Positions 1 to 10,162 of a stretch of DNA of 64,000 nucleotides are shown here, one piece after another. Numbering within the stretch: the stretch's first letter is position 1; the number at the start of each line of letters is the position of its first letter. A program made the translations under genes and the position numbers. The stretch covers positions 62,001-126,000 of the IMG/VR virus record IMGVR_UViG_3300029319_000006; one strand, written 5' to 3'. The stretch is from a virus. The notes beneath the pieces were generated by a model. The model saw only the letters and a program-made list of their open reading frames with translations. It was not told where the DNA came from and made no database searches.

Positions 1-594
1 TTGTTGTTTTATTAATTGTGTAGTATATTCCTTTAACCACATATCATTCCATACTGATGTATAGGTAGCTTCATCTACATGAAGATGAGTTTCAATTATA
101 ATGTATTCGCCTGCTTTGATATCTTCTTCTTCAAACTCTCCATGTATATACAATCTGTTTTGTTTTCTTACAAAATCTATTTGTGGTGCACCATTTAATT
201 TATTGTCTAATAATGACAAATATTGTTGTATTTGTTCATAATATGCTAAATCTCCTACATAAGAATGCATATTAGCAATATCATTTAGATGCATTTGATA
301 TTTTATACTAAACATATTTCTAGAATATAAAGATGAACTTACTCTAAACATTTTAGTTACAAATATAGTTCCTGTTGGTAATGTAATAAATTTGTTAGTA
401 ACATCAGAAGCAGTTACTAGATGTTTTGTATAAGCTCTAAAAGTTGCATCACTGTGATATTCTCTATAGTATTGAAGTGCTTCATCAACACGATCATCTA
501 CTTGATCATCATCTACATTAATTTCTGTTACAGGAGCTCCCAATCTCCTTTTACAATAATCTATTAATGTTGCTCTACTAGTTGGTGTAGCCAT
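1..594 (-). CDS. Conserved virion protein, C-terminus cut by window edge
   Basis: The frame is open from an ATG at 594 to the window edge, giving 198 residues without a stop. The N-terminus reads MATPTSRATLIDYCKRRLGA and continues with an acidic NVDDDQVDDRVDEALQYY helix. That start is one I associate with a conserved structural protein of T4-like marine phages. No enzymatic motif is visible. An AAGGAT Shine-Dalgarno lies seven bases before the ATG, and the gene follows the fibre gene ending at 605 by only ten bases, so it is co-transcribed with fibre genes. Virion location is inferred from context and family memory; the exact role is unknown. Confidence 0.7.
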   Translation of the reverse strand, partial: MATPTSRATLIDYCKRRLGAPVTEINVDDDQVDDRVDEALQYYREYHSDATFRAYTKHLVTASDVTNKFITLPTGTIFVTKMFRVSSSLYSRNMFSIKYQMHLNDIANMHSYVGDLAYYEQIQQYLSLLDNKLNGAPQIDFVRKQNRLYIHGEFEEEDIKAGEYIIIETHLHVDEATYTSVWNDMWLKEYTTQLIKQQ

Positions 595-604
595 TTGTTT
601 ATCC

Positions 605-1909
605 TTAATTTAATAATGAACCAGATGCATCATAAACATTTATTCTATAGTATGATCCGTGTTGACCATCTAATAAATCAGCATCTAATCCATTTCCAGC
701 TCCGTCTCTTGTTTTTATATCTGTGTATATTGTTGCTCCATATAATGAAGTTAATTCTGCTGAATCTATTTTTATATCACCAGAAGATAAACCTATTCCA
801 GTTCCTCCTGTAAAATGTGCTCTAACTTCACTTGCAGAAGGTCCTGTATATGTTATAACTCCTGTTCCAGAATTGTAAGCCAGAGATCCATCTCCACCAG
901 CATCTGTAATTGTTATAGCACCTCTAGCTCTAGAATTTAAAAAGTATAAATTACTTCCTTCTGATAAATCACTTGTACTAAAGGATGTAAGTCCTATTCT
1001 AGCATTTAATGTAGATCCACTTGTAGTTCCTAATGCCATTGTAGCATTTGCAGAATCAAAAGTTAATGATGAAACACCAGCAATAGGAACAACACCAATA
1101 CTATCAATAAATCCACTTGCATCTACTTTTATTTTAGGAACAAATGAATTACTTCCATAAGATCCAGCTACTCCAGATTGAGATGTTCTTGCTAGATATT
1201 TTACAGATAATTTACCATTTGCACTATCTTTAGATGTTATAACTCCAGATGTTGGAAGTGTTACTGATGTAGCTCCTGTTGTAGTAAGAGCTATAGAATT
1301 TCCTACTGTAGTAGAAAAACCATCTCCAAATGTTACATCTCCATAAATTTTAAAAGCTCTATCAGCATTCAAAACATCTATTGTAATAGTTCTATCAGCA
1401 GATAAATTATTACCCACAACAGCATTATCTGATACAAATCTAGTTTCAAAGTTTGTATTAGAAACATCTCTTAATCCAAATGTAGTAATATCTGTTATTG
1501 ATCCAGCTTCGATTGATGGAGTTGTTAATGTTGCTGAAGTTAATGTTTTATTAGTAAGAGTTTCAATACCATTAATAGTAGCAAAATTAGCACCTGATAA
1601 AGCAGCATTGAATTGACCTATAGTACCAGATAATGTATTATTAGTTAAGTTAAAAGTTTTATTAGTTAGTGTTTGAGACGAAGTTAGTGTAGGAATCTCA
1701 CTTGAATCTATTCTAATAATAACATCTTGATTCCTTGCTCCAGTCGGAACAATTTCCATACCTCCACCGTCAGTCAATGCTCTGACATAGTTACCACTAG
1801 TATTAGAATCTAGTTTTATTATTTGACTTTGTACAATGTTTATAGTAGTATTAGAGTCTAGCCCTGCAGCTAGAGATGTACTTAAAAATGTACTAAGATT
1901 TTTTACCAT
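605..1909 (-). CDS. Tail-fibre-like structural protein with LTNKT and GGDGS modules
   Basis: This 434-residue protein is rich in Ser, Thr, Gly and Asn, with no cysteines or catalytic motif. LTNKT motifs at about residues 81-85 and 118-122 are typical of marine phage fibres. From about residue 310 it has one copy of a module also found in its neighbours (SEGSNLYF, then GGDGSLAY, YTGPS, EVRAHF). The C-terminus has the fibre signature DADLLDGQHGSYYR (from about residue 409). It follows the 981-residue protein without a gap. Role: probable distal or accessory fibre, inferred from composition and neighbours. Confidence 0.75.
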   Translation of the reverse strand: MVKNLSTFLSTSLAAGLDSNTTINIVQSQIIKLDSNTSGNYVRALTDGGGMEIVPTGARNQDVIIRIDSSEIPTLTSSQTLTNKTFNLTNNTLSGTIGQFNAALSGANFATINGIETLTNKTLTSATLTTPSIEAGSITDITTFGLRDVSNTNFETRFVSDNAVVGNNLSADRTITIDVLNADRAFKIYGDVTFGDGFSTTVGNSIALTTTGATSVTLPTSGVITSKDSANGKLSVKYLARTSQSGVAGSYGSNSFVPKIKVDASGFIDSIGVVPIAGVSSLTFDSANATMALGTTSGSTLNARIGLTSFSTSDLSEGSNLYFLNSRARGAITITDAGGDGSLAYNSGTGVITYTGPSASEVRAHFTGGTGIGLSSGDIKIDSAELTSLYGATIYTDIKTRDGAGNGLDADLLDGQHGSYYRINVYDASGSLLN

Positions 1910-4855
1910 TTATGCTTGTGCCTCTGACCATTTAAGTTCGATCGTTCCGTCACCTCGACCCGCCAAGAAGAAAATATTAATAGCTAAAATATCAGGTCCA
2001 TCTGGATACTTAAAGTCTCCTCCTAATGGTGCTCCATCCATCTGTTTGATAGAAGATAGATCTTGCACAGTAGTAAGTGTTTCAAGATATCCTGTAGCTG
2101 TTGAAAATGAAAATATAGTTTCTCCAGGTAATGCAAAAGATCCTGTAGTCCAATTTATATCGTTTCTGTTAGCATATTGAGCGAATGAAGGTTGTCCTCC
2201 ATCTGCTTCAGAAACTAGACTTCTCCATGTTGCATCTCCCCAGTTTTTAGGATTCAAAATCCCTTGACAAATACAGTCACCTTGTGAGAATCCACGACCC
2301 ATAGCAACTGTAATTTCTTGCAATAACATCTGACTTCTATTAAGTAAGTCTTGTGCTCCTAATCTTCCAACTGAAGCGTTAGATACTGATGGAGCTAATC
2401 TAATAGCAAATGCAGTTCTTGGAGTTGTTGTAACTCGGAAGTCATTAACCGAATGGTTAAATAAATATCCTCGGTCAAATTGGAATCCTCCATCCATAAC
2501 TAAAGCTGAACCCCAATGTGATAATGTAGGTGAACAAGTGTTTGATATTTCAGCAACACCAGTATTTACTGAATGAGCTGCAACAGCACCAGCACTTACT
2601 GTAACATTATTACCTTGTAAAAATTGAGTTAGAGTAGCAGCTCTTGCAACTCCTGTAAAGTTACCTGGACCATCTGTTGCACTTCTTCCCGTATAAGTCA
2701 TTATTTCATTATCAATTAATAAAGTTCCATTGTCACTAAACTCATTTAATTCTTTTACAGGAATAGTTGATGCTGCACTATCAATAGTAGAAGTTAAAAA
2801 GGTTATTGGACTATCATTATCGATTGCATATCTTACTGGTAAGTTACCTGATCTCATAAATGCTTCAGTATTTAAGTTATTGTTTCTAATTCTATGACAA
2901 TATACCCATTTACCATCAGATCCTCTAACCATAAAGTGAACAAAACCAGCTCCATACCATGAATATTCAATTCCAATCATTTGCATTCTACTTGTATTGA
3001 AAGTGTATCCAGATGGACCAGTACCATCTAATTTATCTAAGTTCCATTTAGATTGAGGTACTCTTATTTGTGTTATTTTTTGTCCTCTTACTCCAGATGC
3101 AGTAATACCTCTATAATCTGGTGACATATTAAATGATGTATCACTTTCTACATTAGTTACAAAATGAGTCATACCTTTTATAGATATTTTAGATCCAGCT
3201 CTTAATTGTTCAGTAAATCTTGTATTGGATCCAACAACATTATTACTATTTTGTGTAACAGCTATTGTACCAGTAATATTAAATGTAGAAGTTCTTTGTA
3301 CAACAAATATTTGTTGTCCATCAAATTCCCAATATAATCCATTTTGATCATCAAACATTCCAGCTCTAACAGCAGCACCTACCCAATTTTTTACTTGAAC
3401 AGTTGCAATTTCAGAAAGTTGGCAAGTAGTATCTCCTAATGTTCCTGTTGCAATAACAGTAAATGTATAGTCATCTGTAATACTATTAACTGTATAAGTT
3501 CCAGAATATCCAGATGTTTCTAATCCAACTAATTCAACAGAAGCTCCAGCTTGTAACCCGTGATCAATATCATCAGTTTTTATAGTTATTGTAGCACCTG
3601 GAGATGTTCCACTTGCTGTAACAGCTTGTAAATCATATACAGGAGCAAATAATGTACCTGAAGAAAATAAGAATCCTTTACCAGATTGATATCTAAAATA
3701 TCGTTTTGTCTGACGAGTAACAGAAGCAGCATATGTTGGTGTCTTGGTTGATAATATAACACCACCATCTGAAGGTCTATGAAGAATAGTAGCATTACTA
3801 ATAGCAAATACTTGAGCATTTGCAGGACTTGTCACCGCAGCACCAGGTCTTGCATCATATTTCATTTGATTAGGTTCAGGGGATGCTTTCATAAAGAAAG
3901 GTCCTGATGCTTTATCTTTATTAGTACCAGTTCCCATTATAACGTGTAATGGTGTTCCAGGTACAAGTCCATGAGGTTTTGCAAAATGTAGTGTTATTTC
4001 CGACGGGTCCGCTCCGTCTGACGTAACGCTAGTTGGAGTAGGTAATGCAGCATTACTATACAAAGCTCCTTTTCTTACTAATGTTTCTTCTGTTTTTAAA
4101 CTATCACCATCTGAAGAGCCAACAACTCCTCTTGCATAATATTTTAATGTATGAGAGTTGGGGACAGATTCAATAATGTAACTTCCATCTGCTCTTGAAA
4201 ATCCAGATGTTCCAGCATTTAAGCTAGATACGTTTACAACATCTCCAACACTTAATCCATGAGCAGTGTTTATAGATCCATTTGCTGAATCTTTAAAAGT
4301 AACTGTTATAAGACTATTGGTTGTATTATCAGTTTGGAAATCAGTTATAATAGTATTTACTGAAAGATCAACACCAGGTAAATCATAGGTTGATGGATAT
4401 CCTTTTACTGATCCAAAACCAGCCCACTTAGTAGGTTGTAATCCATATTCAAAGTCAGCATCAATAAGTGACTCACCTTGAGATATTCTCATTCTTTCAA
4501 TAGCATCAGTACCAAAATCCCATGGTCTCATTTTCTGACCATAATCATATTTGTCTTCCGCAAAAATTTGAAGATCATCACTAGCACTCATTGCAGATGT
4601 ATCAGATTGTAAAATTAATCTAGTAAATCCATCGTGGGCAGTAGTAACAGTAGGCCAATTTGTACTTGTACTTGTAAAAAAGTTAGCTACGGTACCAGCA
4701 AAAGTGGTATCAGCAAAATTGTAAATAATTATATTATCTGTTACATTTGTTATGAGTAAAAATTTATCTAATGTGTATCGCCCAGGAACTTCAATATATC
4801 CTACACCTGCTGCACCTGGTACAAACACATAATCTCTTAGTAAATTCTTTGCCAT
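1910..4855 (-). CDS. Large virion structural protein (marine T4-like family)
   Basis: This 981-residue protein has no recognisable enzymatic motif. It contains IDADFEYGLQPTKWAGFGSV near residues 130-153, a stretch I associate with a large structural protein conserved in T4-like cyanophages. It also holds repeated beta-rich segments of the type HGL.xG..V.v.gl..sgy.g.Y.V..v, which recur three times between about residues 180 and 500. The C-terminal part (after about residue 580) looks like a compact receptor or capping domain with WYGAGFVHFMVRGSDGKW. It lies between two fibre genes with gaps of 0 and 7 bases. A tail or fibre-base structural role is likely. Confidence 0.7.
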   Translation of the reverse strand: MAKNLLRDYVFVPGAAGVGYIEVPGRYTLDKFLLITNVTDNIIIYNFADTTFAGTVANFFTSTSTNWPTVTTAHDGFTRLILQSDTSAMSASDDLQIFAEDKYDYGQKMRPWDFGTDAIERMRISQGESLIDADFEYGLQPTKWAGFGSVKGYPSTYDLPGVDLSVNTIITDFQTDNTTNSLITVTFKDSANGSINTAHGLSVGDVVNVSSLNAGTSGFSRADGSYIIESVPNSHTLKYYARGVVGSSDGDSLKTEETLVRKGALYSNAALPTPTSVTSDGADPSEITLHFAKPHGLVPGTPLHVIMGTGTNKDKASGPFFMKASPEPNQMKYDARPGAAVTSPANAQVFAISNATILHRPSDGGVILSTKTPTYAASVTRQTKRYFRYQSGKGFLFSSGTLFAPVYDLQAVTASGTSPGATITIKTDDIDHGLQAGASVELVGLETSGYSGTYTVNSITDDYTFTVIATGTLGDTTCQLSEIATVQVKNWVGAAVRAGMFDDQNGLYWEFDGQQIFVVQRTSTFNITGTIAVTQNSNNVVGSNTRFTEQLRAGSKISIKGMTHFVTNVESDTSFNMSPDYRGITASGVRGQKITQIRVPQSKWNLDKLDGTGPSGYTFNTSRMQMIGIEYSWYGAGFVHFMVRGSDGKWVYCHRIRNNNLNTEAFMRSGNLPVRYAIDNDSPITFLTSTIDSAASTIPVKELNEFSDNGTLLIDNEIMTYTGRSATDGPGNFTGVARAATLTQFLQGNNVTVSAGAVAAHSVNTGVAEISNTCSPTLSHWGSALVMDGGFQFDRGYLFNHSVNDFRVTTTPRTAFAIRLAPSVSNASVGRLGAQDLLNRSQMLLQEITVAMGRGFSQGDCICQGILNPKNWGDATWRSLVSEADGGQPSFAQYANRNDINWTTGSFALPGETIFSFSTATGYLETLTTVQDLSSIKQMDGAPLGGDFKYPDGPDILAINIFFLAGRGDGTIELKWSEAQA

Positions 4856-4862
4856 TTTCTTC

Positions 4863-6830
4863 CTATCCTAATGCGACTGAGAACGCTATTGTCTGAGCTC
4901 TTGTTGAAAAATTTGAAGCATCTGCAGAATCTCCTTTATCCCCTTTCGGTCCTCTTTGTCCTATTGATGTATAAATTTGCCAATTACTATTTATATAGAT
5001 GAATTCAATAATACTTTGACCTAAATCTAGAACAAAATTTTCTGCAAAACCTTCAATTGTAGAACCATTTCTATTGACAGTAACTGAATTTGTTGAAAAA
5101 TTAGCAACGTCAATTAATTTTACATAATCACCTGTTTGTGGATTTGCTGGTAAGGTAACAGTAAAACCTCCTCCAGAAGTATTTAATGCATATCTACCTG
5201 CATTTACAGCTGTAAAACCTGAAGTATATACTACGTAATTAGATGAAAAAGCTGCAAAGTCTGAATCAAAACCTAGATATGTTCCTCTTAATTTACCAAA
5301 ATTCCAAGTAGCTAATTCCCAATCAGTACCACCAACATTAATTGTTTGATCCGTTGGTGTACCACTATCAATACCATCCTGAACTAGATTACTAAATGCA
5401 TACCACTCACCATTATCAGCATCTCTAAAAAATCCAGCTCTTCTAATTGTTGTTCCACCATCTTTTGAATATCTACCAACAATACCAATATCAACTGTAT
5501 CTGCACTATTACTATCTGCAACTTTAATTAAGGAGTTAGTAACAGAAAGATCTGCTTGAGCATTTGATGTTTGAGTACCTGATACTGTTAAGTTTCCATA
5601 AACAACCACATCATTATTTACTGACATAGCATTAAATTGTACTGAGTCAGTAGTTCCTACTGGTTGTCCAATTGAAATTTGTCCAGCTCCACTTAAAGTA
5701 ACACCAGTACCTTGAGAAAAATGTGATCTTACTTCTGCTGGAGAAGGACCAACGTATGAAATAACTCCTGTAGAATTATTATACGTCATAGAACCATCAC
5801 CACCACCATCACTAACAGATATTGCTCTTTTAGCAGCAGAATCTGCTCTTGATGTTGTATAATATAAATTTGATCCTTCGGTTACATCTGTTGTAAATAT
5901 ACTTGCATTAATGTAAGAATCAACTCTAGTATCAAGATAATATAAATTAGTACCTTCAGGTAAATCTGTAGTTGATCTAGTTCCTAATGATGCAGCAGAT
6001 AATGTACCTTGTAGTTCTCCAGCTAATGCTTTTACATTGCTTGCTGCAATAATATCTTCACCACGTATATTCTTTCCAGCACCTATTCCTCCTACAGTAA
6101 CAATGGAACCTGATGTTTGAGTTGCTGCTTCTGTTGCATCATTTGTAGATATTCTTCCAGTATTACTAATTGTAATTAAATCATCAGCAGCAGAAGGAGG
6201 TGATAAACTAACTGGATTTTTTCCAACATTTCTTATAATATTAATTTGTGAATTAGTACCATCTAATCCAATAACTAATTTATTGCTTGCACTGTTTCCT
6301 CTTGTTCCTATAATATGATTTTGTTGATTCTTAACTCCTAATACTAAACCTGATCCATCTAAAGAGTCTTTAGATATAAAGGACAACAGAGCTTGTGTAC
6401 TATCTCCAAGATTCGTATCCATATTAAAAGATACACCACCAAACTGTTGACCAAACATAGGAGTAGAGTCTATAATAGGATCTACAATAGTTTTATTGGT
6501 AAGAGTTTGTGATCTTGTAGTTCTAATGTAAGTAGGAGTGAGAGGATCTAAGAAAGCACTATCTACTTTTACAGTAATAGCAGAATCAACTCTAGCTGTT
6601 GTATAATATAATTTAGTATTATGTTCAGTTAAATCAGCTGTATTTTTAAGAGAAAAATCACTATCGAAACCACCATATGCTCCTGTTAAACCTCCAGTAA
6701 TATTAGCTGTACCAGAAACAGTCATGTTACCAGTAACTACTGAATTTCCTCCAACAGTAAGATTGGTACCTATAGTAGCACTATCTCCTACAAATAAACC
6801 TTTTCTTACTTTAAAATCTTTAACTGCCAT
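4863..6830 (-). CDS. Tail-fibre-like protein with short collagen-like tail
   Basis: This 655-residue fibre-type protein begins MAVKDFKVRKGLFVGDSATI, the start seen in many marine phage fibres. It has LTNKT (near residue 113), two SEGxNLYY units, one GGDGSMTY/YVGPSPAEVRSHF module (about residues 340-390) and a C-terminal GQRGPKGDKGDS Gly-X-Y run followed by a short tail. The Gly-X-Y run suggests a trimerising collagen-like stalk. The gene lies in a fibre series with 7- and 12-base gaps. A fibre role is well supported by composition; the receptor is unknown. Confidence 0.78.
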   Translation of the reverse strand: MAVKDFKVRKGLFVGDSATIGTNLTVGGNSVVTGNMTVSGTANITGGLTGAYGGFDSDFSLKNTADLTEHNTKLYYTTARVDSAITVKVDSAFLDPLTPTYIRTTRSQTLTNKTIVDPIIDSTPMFGQQFGGVSFNMDTNLGDSTQALLSFISKDSLDGSGLVLGVKNQQNHIIGTRGNSASNKLVIGLDGTNSQINIIRNVGKNPVSLSPPSAADDLITISNTGRISTNDATEAATQTSGSIVTVGGIGAGKNIRGEDIIAASNVKALAGELQGTLSAASLGTRSTTDLPEGTNLYYLDTRVDSYINASIFTTDVTEGSNLYYTTSRADSAAKRAISVSDGGGDGSMTYNNSTGVISYVGPSPAEVRSHFSQGTGVTLSGAGQISIGQPVGTTDSVQFNAMSVNNDVVVYGNLTVSGTQTSNAQADLSVTNSLIKVADSNSADTVDIGIVGRYSKDGGTTIRRAGFFRDADNGEWYAFSNLVQDGIDSGTPTDQTINVGGTDWELATWNFGKLRGTYLGFDSDFAAFSSNYVVYTSGFTAVNAGRYALNTSGGGFTVTLPANPQTGDYVKLIDVANFSTNSVTVNRNGSTIEGFAENFVLDLGQSIIEFIYINSNWQIYTSIGQRGPKGDKGDSADASNFSTRAQTIAFSVALG

Positions 6831-6842
6831 AGTTCACTTTCC

Positions 6843-9800
6843 CTATGAGATTATTTGTTTAACTGGTTTAATATTAACTGTTCCCATCCCAGCTGCTCTT
6901 GTAAATTGTAATCTAATATTTGCTCCAGATACATCTGCAGATAATGTTCCTATATCACTATCATTTTCAAATGAACTTACCATACCATATTCAGCAAAAG
7001 AAACTGTTGACTTATTGTAAGTAACAAGTACCTTGGATACTTGTGATGCATCTATAACATCTTCTGACATATGAACTGTATACTCTATAGACATAAAATC
7101 TGAGTTGTGAGGAGTAGTATCAACAATAACTCCAGATCCAGATGTAGCTTGTACAAGTGTTGGAGTTGAACTTATAGATCCTAATGTATTAACTAAACTA
7201 TTTACTGTAGGACTTGCAGATGAATCAATATCTATTCTTCCTCCTGCAGTTAATGTAATACCATTACCTCCAGAAAAATGAGCTTTAACTTCAGCAGCAC
7301 TTGGTCCTGTATATGTAAATTTTCCAGATGCTGAATCATATGTCATAGATCCATCACCACCAGCGTCTATTAAACTAAACGCTTCTCTAGATCTCTTTTT
7401 AGTATAATCACTATCAAATAATGTAGTAGTAAAATTTCCACCATCAGCAGTGTTGATTGCAAACACTCCTGTAGCTGAATCAAAACTAATATTACTAATA
7501 CCAGCAACATCAATAAGACTTGCACTATCTATTTGACCTTGAGCATTTATTTTTATTCTTGGAATTTTAGTTCCTGATCCATAATGACCAGCTACCACTC
7601 CAGTGTTAGTAATACTTAAAGTATTAGATGCAGAATCAAAACTTAATCCTGTACCATTTAATGTAGTTTCATCTAATGCATCATTAAAGTCTGAATCAAA
7701 ATTAGCCTTTGTATAAATTGTTTCTACATCAAAGGAAAATCTTCCTAATGAACTATCATATGATAAATCTCCTCCTGCAGAAAAATAACTTCTTGGATTA
7801 TTACCTAATGATCCTACTAGAATTGTTCCTGTTGCATCAGGTAATTTTATAGTTCTTGCAGCAGTTGGACTATCCCAATCTAAAATACATTCATGTATTG
7901 AATTTTTATTATTATTCCATTCTAGATATTGATCTCTATGAAATACTATTCTATTATCATGGAAAACAGTATTAAGATGTATTCCTTCATCTTCAACAGA
8001 AATACTATTACCCATGGCATTTCCATGAGTAGTACAATAATATAATAAACTATCTGGTGCATTTAATGGTACAGCAAATACAACAGAAGCTCCTGGATTT
8101 CCAGCTACACCATTGACAGTAACACCAGTTGTATATGGATTTCCACTACCATCTTTAAAAGCTAATGGATGAGTACCATTAGTTCCAGCACTTTGATCAA
8201 ATGTATATGTAACACCTCTTTTTAGAGTTATAACTGGATTAGTTACACCATCTAGTACAAATTTGTTACCACCACTGCTTATAACTGTAACCACAAAAGT
8301 AGTTGAACCTGAAAAAGCACCTGATTTATTTACATTTAATTCAATACTACCTTCTTCTGATCCATTAGTAGTAGTTATAATAGATCCATTTATTGAACTA
8401 TATAATTGACTATTTCCTGAATCATCTTTTCCATAAAAGTTAATTCTTCCTAAAGTGTCTCCTGGAAGAGGAGAAACAGAAGTTCTATAAAGATCAAAAC
8501 TTGGAGATGCAATCCCTGATGCTTCATCAGAAATTAATTCCATATTAGTAAAATCACTAAATTGGTTTCCACCTTTTACCTTTAAGGATTCTTTACCACC
8601 AATAGTAAATTTAACTTCATCATCAGAACTAACTTCCATAATTGTATCACTATCAGCATCAAGAATAAATTGATTGCCTTTGATATTAACAGAACTATTT
8701 CTAATAATTTTACCATTTCGTCCAGCAGCAAGATCTTTATCAATAAAGTATAATGATAATTGAGATGAATCTATACCAAAAACTCCATTACTATCTTTAG
8801 TAACAGGAGAAGTTGTTGAAAAATGAGATCTTACTTCTAATGCAGTTGGACCATCATATGTAATAACACCAGTTGTAGCATTATAATTTAATGCTCCATC
8901 CCCCCCATTATCAGTAACACTAATAGCATTCTTAGCATCACTATCTGCTCTTGTAGAAAGATAATATAAATTTGTTCCCTCTGAAACATCTGATGTACTA
9001 TGAAAAGAAAGAAGATTAATATCTCTTCTTAATGGTCTATTGAATACCCAAGCTGCATCACTATGACTGTATATTAATGAAGCTCCAGATCCACCTAAAG
9101 TTAATCCACCATCATTACTAGCAGCAGAGTCTACAGCTGAATCGGCTAGTACTATATTTTTATCTTGTAAATTAACAGTAGTGGAATTAATCTGTGTTGT
9201 TGTTCCTTGTACTTGAAGGTTACCAAGAATTTTAACTGAACCAGTATTAGCATTATAAGCAGCTGGATCAATAATTAATTCAGCAGGACCTCTTAATGCT
9301 CCAGTTAATGTCACTTGGTTGAAAACTGGATTGGATGCAGAATCTAAAGGTTGTGGATTTTTGAAATTACCAGTTGTACTATCATAAAGTAAAGAATTAC
9401 TTGCAGAAAAATGTTTTCTTGTTTCATCTGCACTTGGTCCAGTGTACGTAAATATAGCATTGACACTATCATAAGAAAATGATCCATCACCTCCAGCATC
9501 ATTAGCAGAAAAAGCTGGTTTAACTGCTGCAATAGCTCTAGCATTAGAAAAATATAAATTAGTAGAACCTTCAGCTAAACTATCTGTAGTATATGCATCT
9601 AAAGTTGGAAAAGCTGATAATATAGTTCCTGTAGATAATTTTAAATCTAATCTACCTAATGATGGTTCATATCCAAAAGAATCAACTGTATTAGCTAATA
9701 CATTACTAGCTCCAGTAACAATACCTTTACTGTTTACTGTTATTAATGGAATTTGTGTTCCAGAACCAAATGTTCCAGGAGTAATTGCTTGTATTGGAAG

Positions 9801-10148
9801 TTTTATACTTGCTGGACGAGGAAATGCTTGACTATCAGCTTGAAAATCTGCACTATCAAATGTAATAGCGTGTTTTAAGTTGTCTTTTAATACTTGTCCT
9901 GCAGGATAAAAACCAAATTTTTGCCTATCAGAATCCCATCTTATTAAGTAAGAATAATTTCCTGGAGCAAACGCTTGACCTGATGCAATAGAATCAGATC
10001 CAGCTTTTGCAAAAAGCATTGCTCCATCTACATCATCTAAACCAGTTAAATTTCCATTAGAAACTTGACCAACACCGACAGGCCTTCCAATAGTAACTTT
10101 TTTTATAATAGTATTTTTCTTAATACTAGCATTAGCATTAGTTGCCAT
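6843..10148 (-). CDS. Giant fibre protein with embedded cupredoxin-like domain
   Basis: This 1101-residue protein carries three copies of the GGDGS/Y.GPS/EVR.HF module (DNA near 9420-9510, 8820-8930 and 7280-7380). Around residues 608-721 there is a separate domain that looks like a blue-copper (cupredoxin) fold. It has a YTFDQSAG strand, THPLAF (His ligand), then YYCTTHGNAMGN with the Cys, His and Met of a type 1 copper site in the canonical order. The C-terminal 70 residues have a different beta-sandwich-like sequence. The gene starts 14 bases after the 115-residue protein. The fibre role is inferred; the copper site is a motif-level prediction. Confidence 0.78.
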   Translation of the reverse strand: MATNANASIKKNTIIKKVTIGRPVGVGQVSNGNLTGLDDVDGAMLFAKAGSDSIASGQAFAPGNYSYLIRWDSDRQKFGFYPAGQVLKDNLKHAITFDSADFQADSQAFPRPASIKLPIQAITPGTFGSGTQIPLITVNSKGIVTGASNVLANTVDSFGYEPSLGRLDLKLSTGTILSAFPTLDAYTTDSLAEGSTNLYFSNARAIAAVKPAFSANDAGGDGSFSYDSVNAIFTYTGPSADETRKHFSASNSLLYDSTTGNFKNPQPLDSASNPVFNQVTLTGALRGPAELIIDPAAYNANTGSVKILGNLQVQGTTTQINSTTVNLQDKNIVLADSAVDSAASNDGGLTLGGSGASLIYSHSDAAWVFNRPLRRDINLLSFHSTSDVSEGTNLYYLSTRADSDAKNAISVTDNGGDGALNYNATTGVITYDGPTALEVRSHFSTTSPVTKDSNGVFGIDSSQLSLYFIDKDLAAGRNGKIIRNSSVNIKGNQFILDADSDTIMEVSSDDEVKFTIGGKESLKVKGGNQFSDFTNMELISDEASGIASPSFDLYRTSVSPLPGDTLGRINFYGKDDSGNSQLYSSINGSIITTTNGSEEGSIELNVNKSGAFSGSTTFVVTVISSGGNKFVLDGVTNPVITLKRGVTYTFDQSAGTNGTHPLAFKDGSGNPYTTGVTVNGVAGNPGASVVFAVPLNAPDSLLYYCTTHGNAMGNSISVEDEGIHLNTVFHDNRIVFHRDQYLEWNNNKNSIHECILDWDSPTAARTIKLPDATGTILVGSLGNNPRSYFSAGGDLSYDSSLGRFSFDVETIYTKANFDSDFNDALDETTLNGTGLSFDSASNTLSITNTGVVAGHYGSGTKIPRIKINAQGQIDSASLIDVAGISNISFDSATGVFAINTADGGNFTTTLFDSDYTKKRSREAFSLIDAGGDGSMTYDSASGKFTYTGPSAAEVKAHFSGGNGITLTAGGRIDIDSSASPTVNSLVNTLGSISSTPTLVQATSGSGVIVDTTPHNSDFMSIEYTVHMSEDVIDASQVSKVLVTYNKSTVSFAEYGMVSSFENDSDIGTLSADVSGANIRLQFTRAAGMGTVNIKPVKQIIS
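7985..8325 (-). other. Cupredoxin-like domain inside fibre protein
   Basis: The segment encodes a roughly 110-residue plastocyanin-like unit: VITLKRGVTYTFDQ, THPLAF, then YYCTTHGNAMGN. In cupredoxins the ligands are an upstream His and a C-terminal Cys-x(n)-His-x(n)-Met cluster, and all four are present. Boundaries are approximate. A second unit of the same type lies in the 985-residue fibre protein. Confidence 0.7.
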
Positions 10149-10162
10149 GCTCTCTCCTTAAA

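Noticed and set aside
595-813. Plus-strand 72-codon open frame opposite the fibre gene
   Set aside because: It lies antisense to a clear fibre gene, is dominated by Leu, His and Ile from AT-rich reverse reading, and has no ribosome site.
7001-7030. TTGACT-like -35 on the plus strand (AAACTGTTGACTTATT)
   Set aside because: It lies inside the 1101-residue fibre gene, antisense to it, with no -10 at 17 bases and no plus-strand gene downstream.
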